NCBI GenBank assembly: GCA_900553545.1
Contig: USDP01000039.1
Span: 1-11,131 of the forward strand
DNA from: an uncultured Eubacteriales bacterium
GTDB taxonomy: Bacteria > Bacillota > Clostridia > Oscillospirales > Oscillospiraceae
Direction of reading: 5' to 3'
Length of the DNA: 11,131 nucleotides
Positions 7,642-11,131 of the stretch are shown here, piece after piece; within the stretch, counting starts at the first letter, position 1, and every line of letters begins with the position of its first letter. A program made the position numbers and the translations under genes. The notes under the pieces are model-generated. The model saw nothing but the letters and a program-made list of their open reading frames with translations, had not been told where the DNA came from and searched no databases.

Positions 7642-7673
7642 GTTCTGAATTCATTATACTGTTTTTTCAGAAC
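7642..7673. promoter_or_regulatory. 8-bp inverted repeat flanking the -10 box of the xanthine dehydrogenase promoter (candidate operator)
   Basis: GTTCTGAA (7642-7649) and TTCAGAAC (7666-7673) are perfect inverted arms separated by 16 bases. One arm lies in the promoter spacer and the other just beyond the -10 box, around the predicted +1. The transcript would not contain both arms, so a DNA-binding site for a dimeric repressor is more likely than an RNA structure. Arm centres are 24 bp apart, slightly more than two helical turns. No regulator gene is in the window, and the arm sequence does not match a regulator I can name. Confidence 0.5.
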
Positions 7674-7681
7674 GCTTGCAA
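7653..7681 (-). promoter_or_regulatory. Sigma-A promoter of the xanthine dehydrogenase operon
   Basis: On the minus strand TTGCAA (7681-7676) is followed after exactly 17 bases by a perfect TATAAT (7658-7653), about 45 bases upstream of the start codon. This is a near-consensus promoter, so the operon would be strongly expressed unless repressed, which fits the inverted repeat laid across it. Confidence 0.8.
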
Positions 7682-7733
7682 CAAAAGTACCAGAAATTTT
7701 CGTTTGGCGCGCTCGTATTTGTTCGATAATATC

Positions 7734-7768
7734 AAAAAATCGTGAAAAGCGAAACTTTTCACGATTTT
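7734..7768 (-). terminator. Terminator of the cls-prsW operon
   Basis: A perfect 14-base stem pairs AAAATCGTGAAAAG (7736-7749) with CTTTTCACGATTTT (7755-7768) around CGAAA. On the minus strand it is followed by a run of T (complement of A 7734-7739). It starts 32 bases after the prsW stop. The stem is AT-rich for a terminator, but the position and U tract fit. It also insulates the xanthine dehydrogenase promoter from readthrough. Confidence 0.75.
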
Positions 7769-7800
7769 CGTTATTCTTATGAAAATACCACGTATCGGAC

Positions 7801-8493
7801 TCACAGTTGCTGATCGTCCTCTGACGCAGCGCGGAGCCGGTGGTTCGCGCTGAGGAAGAACACGAGCACGAACGCATAGAAGGCTGCGGTCATCCAGAGC
7901 GAGTCGACGCTGAGGGAAAAGTCCCAAAAGCCGTGCAGCAGGACGGGGACGAGAATGCTCTCGCGCAGAAAGCGGTCGCGCAGGAACCCTTCGCCCTCGC
8001 GCTCGGCGCGCTTGGCCTCGCCGAGGTAGATGCCCATGTAGACCGCAAAGAAGAAATGCCCCGGCACGGACAGCAGCGCACGCGGCACCGCGACGGACAG
8101 ACCGAACTGCGCGACATAGAGGATGTTTTCCAGCGCGGCGAAGCCCAGCGCGGAGAAGACGCAATAGACCACGGCGTCGAACCGGTAGTCGAAGGCGGGA
8201 TGTTTCCACGCGAAGCGGCGCACCGGCCAGTGCTTGCAAAGCTCCTCGACAAGGGCGACGGCGACGAAGTTCTCCAGCAGGAGATAGCCCAGCTCGCTGC
8301 CGGAATAATACCGGTTCAGCAGGCGCGTCAGAACAGCTTCGATGAGGCTCGCTGCGACGCCGGACAGCGCGCCGACGATCACCAGCTTCACCAGCAGCGG
8401 GCGCGGCTCCTTTTCGATCTTATCGAGCTTATAGACGCGGATGAGCAGGATGATGGCCGGCAGCAGCGCGGCCAGAAGCAGGACAGGGTTCAT
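7801..8493 (-). CDS. prsW: PrsW-family intramembrane protease
   Basis: Polytopic membrane protein of 230 residues, within the usual length of the PrsW family. In Bacillus subtilis the family namesake makes the first cut in the anti-sigma factor RsiW. Family motifs are visible: the glutamate pair E83-E84 followed by K87 (VEELCK), FDAVVY at 105-110 leading into GFAALEN with E122-N123, PGHFFFAVYMG with H146, and LLHGFWD with H187 and D191. Hydrophobic segments occur near 3-20, 33-56, 69-86, 106-130, 136-158, 179-193 and 200-215. The frame is open far upstream, but I chose the ATG at 8493. It gives the hydrophobic MNPVLLLAALLP start and has GGAGG at 8499-8503; the upstream extension would lie inside cls. 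Only 13 bases separate it from the cls stop, so the two are co-transcribed. The substrate here is unknown; no sigma/anti-sigma pair is in the window. Confidence 0.88.
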   Translation of the reverse strand: MNPVLLLAALLPAIILLIRVYKLDKIEKEPRPLLVKLVIVGALSGVAASLIEAVLTRLLNRYYSGSELGYLLLENFVAVALVEELCKHWPVRRFAWKHPAFDYRFDAVVYCVFSALGFAALENILYVAQFGLSVAVPRALLSVPGHFFFAVYMGIYLGEAKRAEREGEGFLRDRFLRESILVPVLLHGFWDFSLSVDSLWMTAAFYAFVLVFFLSANHRLRAASEDDQQL

Positions 8494-8506
8494 AACGGCC
8501 TCCGTT

Positions 8507-10033
8507 TCAAAGCAATGGGGAGAACAGTTTGAGCAGGGTTTGCAGCAGACGCTGACCGGGATGGGTGCGCTTGCAGGCGGCGTAGGTGATCTCCTCGCAT
8601 TTTGGGAATGTGGCCGCGAAGTCGGCATGGATGTCCTCGATCGCGGAAGCGCCGCAGAGGTAAACGCCGTCCTCAAAGTGGAGGTAGAGGCTGCGGAAGT
8701 CGAGATTGACCGTGCCGACGAGGGCAAATTTTCCGTCGGCCAGCGCGAGCTTCGAATGGACGAAGCCGGGCGTGTATTCGTAGATGCGGACGCCCGCGGC
8801 GGTGAGCGCTTCGTAGTTTGCGCGCGTGACTGCGTGGACGTACCACTTATCCGGCACGCCGGGCGTTACGATGCGGACATCGAGGCCGGTCTTTGCGGCG
8901 GTGCAGAGCGCGGAGAGCATTTCATCGTCGAGGATGAGATAGGGCGTCATCAGCCAGACATAGCGCCGTGCGGAGCGAATGAGGCTCTGGTACATGCTCG
9001 CGCCGACGTTTTCATGGTCGAGCGGGCTGTCAGCAAACGGCTGCAAAAAGCCGTCGGACGGGACGGCAGCGTCCCGCGGGCGGAAGACGGAGAGGTCTTC
9101 CGCGCTGCGGTCGACATAGCCCCAGAACGCAAGGAACATCGCGGTCATCGACCAGACGGCCTCGCCCCGGACGAGCACGGCGCAGTCTTTCCAGTGGCCG
9201 TGCGGGTGCGTGAGGTTGATGTACTCGTCGGCCAGGTTGACGCCGCCGGTGAAGGCGGCCTTGCCGTCGATGATCATGAGCTTGCGGTGGTCGCGGTTGT
9301 TCATCCGCCCGTTCAGGACCGGCAGATAGGGGTTGACCGCGTGGGCACGGATGCCGAACTTGCCGAGCTTTTTCGCGTAGCCCATCGGCAGGCGCGTGAT
9401 GCAGCCGAAGTCGTCGTAGAGCACGCGGACGTCCAGCCCGGCGGCGGCCTTGCGCTTCAGGATGTCCAGAATTTTGCCCCACATCTCGCCGTTGCCGATG
9501 ATGAAAAATTCGAGGAAGATATACTGTTTGGCTTTCTCAAGCTCCTCCAGCATCGCGGCAAAGCACGGCTCGCCGCCCGGGAAATAGGCTGCGTCCGACC
9601 GCTCGTAGGCCGGATAGTGCGCACAGGAGAAGAGATAGCGCGCGTGATTATAGGCGTCGTCGCCGCGCGCTTCGATCTGCGCAAGCACCTCTGGGTCCTG
9701 CGTGAGGGCGTTGGTGGTGACGCGCTCAATGCCGGCCATCTTCCGGGCCTCGTGGGACGAGACGCGGTTGCCGCCGAAGAGCAGGTAGATCGTCAGGCCC
9801 GCGACCGGGAAGGCCAGAATCAGCACGGCCCATGCGATCTTATACGATGGGTTTCCGTGCGAGCAGATGACCGTGATCACGGCGCCCCAGGACAGGACGC
9901 TCATTGCAAAGCCGAGCCAGCGGCGGTATTCGTGCAGCCAGCTCATCCCGGCCAGCACAAAGATGATTTGCAGCAGGATGCCAAGCGAGACAACCACGAC
10001 GCGCTGGAAGATCAGTTTGGAAAAATTGCGCAC
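8507..10033 (-). CDS. cls: Cardiolipin synthase (two HKD motifs)
   Basis: Membrane enzyme of the phospholipase D superfamily that condenses two phosphatidylglycerol molecules to cardiolipin and glycerol. The 508-residue length is typical. Three hydrophobic N-terminal segments (about 8-29, 41-58 and 66-86) anchor it. The two catalytic HxKx4D motifs are H249/K251/D256 (DHRKLMIIDG, followed by GGVNLADEY) and H426/K428/D433 (VHSKLALADG, followed by GTVNLDFRS). I chose GTG at 10033 as the start because AAAGGAGG (10041-10048) lies 7 bases upstream. An in-frame GTG eight codons earlier would place that ribosome binding site inside the gene. First gene of the cls-prsW operon. Substrate preference within the Cls/PLD group (other phospholipids) cannot be settled from motifs alone. 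Confidence 0.95.
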   Translation of the reverse strand: MRNFSKLIFQRVVVVSLGILLQIIFVLAGMSWLHEYRRWLGFAMSVLSWGAVITVICSHGNPSYKIAWAVLILAFPVAGLTIYLLFGGNRVSSHEARKMAGIERVTTNALTQDPEVLAQIEARGDDAYNHARYLFSCAHYPAYERSDAAYFPGGEPCFAAMLEELEKAKQYIFLEFFIIGNGEMWGKILDILKRKAAAGLDVRVLYDDFGCITRLPMGYAKKLGKFGIRAHAVNPYLPVLNGRMNNRDHRKLMIIDGKAAFTGGVNLADEYINLTHPHGHWKDCAVLVRGEAVWSMTAMFLAFWGYVDRSAEDLSVFRPRDAAVPSDGFLQPFADSPLDHENVGASMYQSLIRSARRYVWLMTPYLILDDEMLSALCTAAKTGLDVRIVTPGVPDKWYVHAVTRANYEALTAAGVRIYEYTPGFVHSKLALADGKFALVGTVNLDFRSLYLHFEDGVYLCGASAIEDIHADFAATFPKCEEITYAACKRTHPGQRLLQTLLKLFSPLL

Positions 10034-10082
10034 GGCGCGGCCTCCTTTCTTCGGCACACAGGCAGGAATTCATTCTCGACAC

Positions 10083-10111
10083 ATTATAACAAATTGGATA
10101 GGCAGTGGCAA
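10083..10111 (-). promoter_or_regulatory. Sigma-A promoter of the cls-prsW operon
   Basis: On the minus strand TTGCCA (10111-10106) and a perfect TATAAT (10088-10083) are separated by 17 bases, about 50 bases upstream of the GTG start of cls. Strong match to consensus; no inverted repeat overlaps it. Confidence 0.82.
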
Positions 10112-10167
10112 GGGGTATGTTTTTGGGACGAATGTGTTTCCGCTTCGCATTGCATGTATGGGAACGC

Positions 10168-10200
10168 AAAAATCCCCGCACAGCAGAGCTGCGCGGGGAT
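10168..10200 (-). terminator. Terminator of the coiled-coil protein gene
   Basis: On the minus strand ATCCCCGCGCAGC pairs with GCTGTGCGGGGAT around TCT: 13 base pairs with one G:U wobble, covering 10200-10172. A run of T (complement of A 10168-10172) follows. It begins six bases after the stop codon at 10207 and lies just upstream of the cls promoter, separating the two units. Confidence 0.9.
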
Positions 10201-10206
10201 GGGCGT

Positions 10207-10674
10207 TTATTGGGCTTTTTTCAGCTCTGCGATGTCCTGTGACATCATGCGGACGACCTGCTTCAGCATGGCGACGTCTTCTTCCAGATCTTCGACCTTG
10301 GAACGGGGTGCAAGCGTTTCAAGCAAGGTCTGCTGCCCCTCTGCAAGGAGCTTGAGCTGCTTCATAACCGTGTTTTCCAGAATTACCTGCATATCATGTA
10401 CTGCGCCGATGTGCGCATTGCGGCACTCTTCCTGGACCCGACGGGCCAGCTCATCCACACTGGACTTGGTCGCAAACTCTTTCATCTGCTCCTGTTGCTG
10501 CTGCAAGGATTCCACGGCCAAGTTCAGCTTCTTCTCTACTGAGTTTTCTGAAATGCTGTGCATATTGTGCGCCGAGGCTTGTATGAATTCCGCTTTCCCC
10601 TGTTCCAGCGTTTCCTCGAATGTGTCCATACGCTGTTCGATGCGGTCAAGTCGTTCCTGCAATGCCTGATCCAT
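10207..10674 (-). CDS. Coiled-coil protein of unknown function
   Basis: 155-residue protein that I do not recognise. It is soluble, with no signal peptide, membrane segment or enzymatic motif. It is almost wholly helical, rich in Glu, Gln, Lys, Leu and Met. Heptad-like hydrophobic spacing runs through residues 1-30 (LQERLDRIEQRMDTFEETL), about 46-85 and 120-153 (VEDLEEDVAMLKQVVRMMSQ). A QQQQEQ stretch lies near 58-63. This suggests a homo-oligomeric coiled coil, perhaps a scaffold or regulatory partner. The ATG at 10674 has AAGGAGG at 10682-10688 with 7-base spacing. It is a single-gene unit with its own consensus promoter and terminator, so it is probably expressed in its own right. Its neighbours cls and uvrA give no functional clue. 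Confidence 0.85.
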   Translation of the reverse strand: MDQALQERLDRIEQRMDTFEETLEQGKAEFIQASAHNMHSISENSVEKKLNLAVESLQQQQEQMKEFATKSSVDELARRVQEECRNAHIGAVHDMQVILENTVMKQLKLLAEGQQTLLETLAPRSKVEDLEEDVAMLKQVVRMMSQDIAELKKAQ

Positions 10675-10703
10675 GGAGGGGCCTCCTTCGCACTGTTTTT
10701 TTC

Positions 10704-10732
10704 ATTGTAAGGGGAAACGGGCATAATGTCAA
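10704..10732 (-). promoter_or_regulatory. Sigma-A promoter of the coiled-coil protein gene
   Basis: On the minus strand a perfect TTGACA (10732-10727) and TACAAT (10709-10704) are separated by 17 bases. This is the best promoter by consensus in the window, implying steady expression of the coiled-coil protein. The -10 box ends 15 bases before the ribosome binding site, so the leader is short. Confidence 0.82.
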
Positions 10733-10764
10733 GATGGAAACGGGCGTGTGCGAGATTCGGAATA

Positions 10765-10778
10765 TGAACTTTTGTTTG
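10765..10778. promoter_or_regulatory. LexA (SOS) box-like site upstream of uvrA
   Basis: TGAAC-TTTT-GTTTG (10765-10778) differs from the Bacillus LexA/DinR consensus CGAAC-N4-GTTYG only at its first base. It ends 10 bases upstream of the uvrA -35 box and 32 bases past the -35 box of the divergent coiled-coil gene. uvrA is a classical SOS gene in Firmicutes, so a LexA site here is expected. The assignment rests on motif and position only. Confidence 0.6.
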
Positions 10779-10788
10779 AAAATAACTC

Positions 10789-10817
10789 TTGTAGAATCTG
10801 GCCGCTTCTGCTATAAT
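10789..10817 (+). promoter_or_regulatory. Sigma-A promoter of uvrA
   Basis: TTGTAG (10789-10794) and a perfect TATAAT (10812-10817) are separated by 17 bases, about 57 bases upstream of the assigned uvrA start. The region is AT-rich relative to the genes on both sides. Confidence 0.75.
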
Positions 10818-10838
10818 AAAGGATACGACAAAACCAAA

Positions 10839-10878
10839 ACTGCAAGGAGCAGATATGACTGCAAGGAGCAGATATGAC
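10839..10878 (+). repeat. 19-bp tandem duplication of the uvrA ribosome binding site and start codon
   Basis: ACTGCAAGGAGCAGATATG occurs twice head to tail (10839-10857 and 10858-10876), followed by a further AC. Each copy carries AAGGAG (10844-10849; 10863-10868) and an ATG (10855; 10874) at identical spacing. The unit length is not a multiple of three, so the two ATGs are in different frames. The downstream ATG starts UvrA. The upstream ATG opens a 49-codon frame ending at 11004, with no recognisable product. Confidence 0.95.
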
Positions 10879-11131
10879 AAACACAATTCATGTACAGGGC
10901 GCACGCGCCAACAATTTGAAAAATGTAAGCGTCAGCATCCCACGGGACAAGCTCGTGGTGCTGACGGGGCTTTCCGGGTCGGGCAAATCGAGCCTGGCCT
11001 TTGACACGATCTATGCCGAGGGGCAGAGGCGATATGTCGAGTCGCTGTCGTCCTACGCCCGGATGTTTTTGGGTCAGATGGACAAGCCGGACGTCGATTC
11101 GATCGACGGACTCTCCCCTGCCATCTCCATC
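10874..11131 (+). CDS. uvrA: UvrABC excinuclease subunit A (5' part, runs off the window)
   Basis: First 86 codons of the DNA-damage recognition ATPase of nucleotide excision repair; the full protein is normally about 940 residues. UvrA dimers find bulky lesions and load UvrB. The conserved N-terminus is clear: IHVQGARANNLKNV (5-18), the Walker A motif GLSGSGKSS (32-40), FDTIYAEGQRRYVESLSSYA (43-62), FLGQMDKPDVD and the start of IDGLSPAISI. The ATG at 10874 is chosen because it reads into this conserved sequence. The identical ribosome binding site and ATG 19 bases upstream are out of frame. A promoter (10789-10817) and a LexA-like box (10765-10778) precede it. uvrB is often next to uvrA in Firmicutes but is not visible here. 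Confidence 0.97.
   Translation, partial: MTNTIHVQGARANNLKNVSVSIPRDKLVVLTGLSGSGKSSLAFDTIYAEGQRRYVESLSSYARMFLGQMDKPDVDSIDGLSPAISI

Noticed and set aside
8494..8727. N-terminal extension of prsW by 78 codons
   Set aside because: The extension is Ser/Thr/Pro/Arg-rich, lies inside cls in another frame and lacks PrsW character. The ATG at 8493 has a good ribosome binding site.
8441..10669. 742-codon open frame on the plus strand opposite cls and the coiled-coil gene
   Set aside because: It spans parts of three minus-strand genes plus a promoter and a terminator. It is an antisense artefact of GC-rich codon use.
10855..11004. 49-codon frame from the first duplicated ATG as a real leader peptide
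   Set aside because: The sequence has no recognisable peptide character and arises automatically from reading uvrA in another frame. It is kept only as a possible decoy, not as a gene.

Overview
The window looks like a GC-rich chromosomal segment of an anaerobic Firmicute, most likely a clostridial gut-type bacterium of the Oscillospiraceae/Ruminococcaceae kind. The grounds are strong AGGAG-type ribosome binding sites, sigma-A promoters with 16-17 bp spacers, a TmcAL-type tRNA acetate ligase, a xanthine dehydrogenase of the selenium-dependent clostridial type, and an intergenic hairpin repeat that resembles repeats I know from such genomes. The taxonomic call is inference. No rRNA, tRNA, CRISPR array, transposase or phage gene is visible.

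Layout. (1) 1-102: bidirectional terminator downstream of ackA. (2) 103-1299 (-): acetate kinase. It is divergent from 1431-2597 (+), a TTG-initiated tRNA(Met) cytidine acetate ligase (tmcAL). Between them lie an ackA promoter and a 7-3-7 palindrome. (3) 2594-4326 (+): a lipoprotein-type beta-solenoid gene translationally coupled to tmcAL. It is broken by an in-frame TAG at codon 42 and by a one-base frameshift in a G5 run near its end. (4) 4327-4539: gene-free, with a two-hairpin dispersed-type repeat, a second GC-rich repeat-like stretch and a convergent terminator. (5) 7608-4540 (-): a two-gene operon encoding a fused 2Fe-2S/molybdopterin xanthine dehydrogenase and a protein with four [4Fe-4S] motifs. 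It has a near-consensus promoter whose -10 box is flanked by an 8-bp inverted repeat. (6) 10033-7801 (-): cls (cardiolipin synthase) and prsW (intramembrane protease family), a two-gene membrane operon with its own promoter and terminator. (7) 10674-10207 (-): a stand-alone coiled-coil protein with a TTGACA/TACAAT promoter and a terminator. (8) 10874-end (+): the start of uvrA, with a LexA-like box, a promoter and a 19-bp tandem duplication of its ribosome binding site plus start codon.

How the genes relate. AckA interconverts acetate and acetyl phosphate, and TmcAL consumes acetate to modify elongator tRNA(Met), so the divergent pair share a metabolite. The dehydrogenase has no FAD domain, and no FAD-subunit gene is present in the window. 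The co-transcribed polyferredoxin is therefore the natural electron acceptor. Cls and PrsW-type proteases both act in the membrane. I do not see a clear new multi-gene system. The most unusual signals are the duplicated uvrA start region with an out-of-frame decoy start, the doubly broken lipoprotein gene, and two unassigned operator-like inverted repeats.
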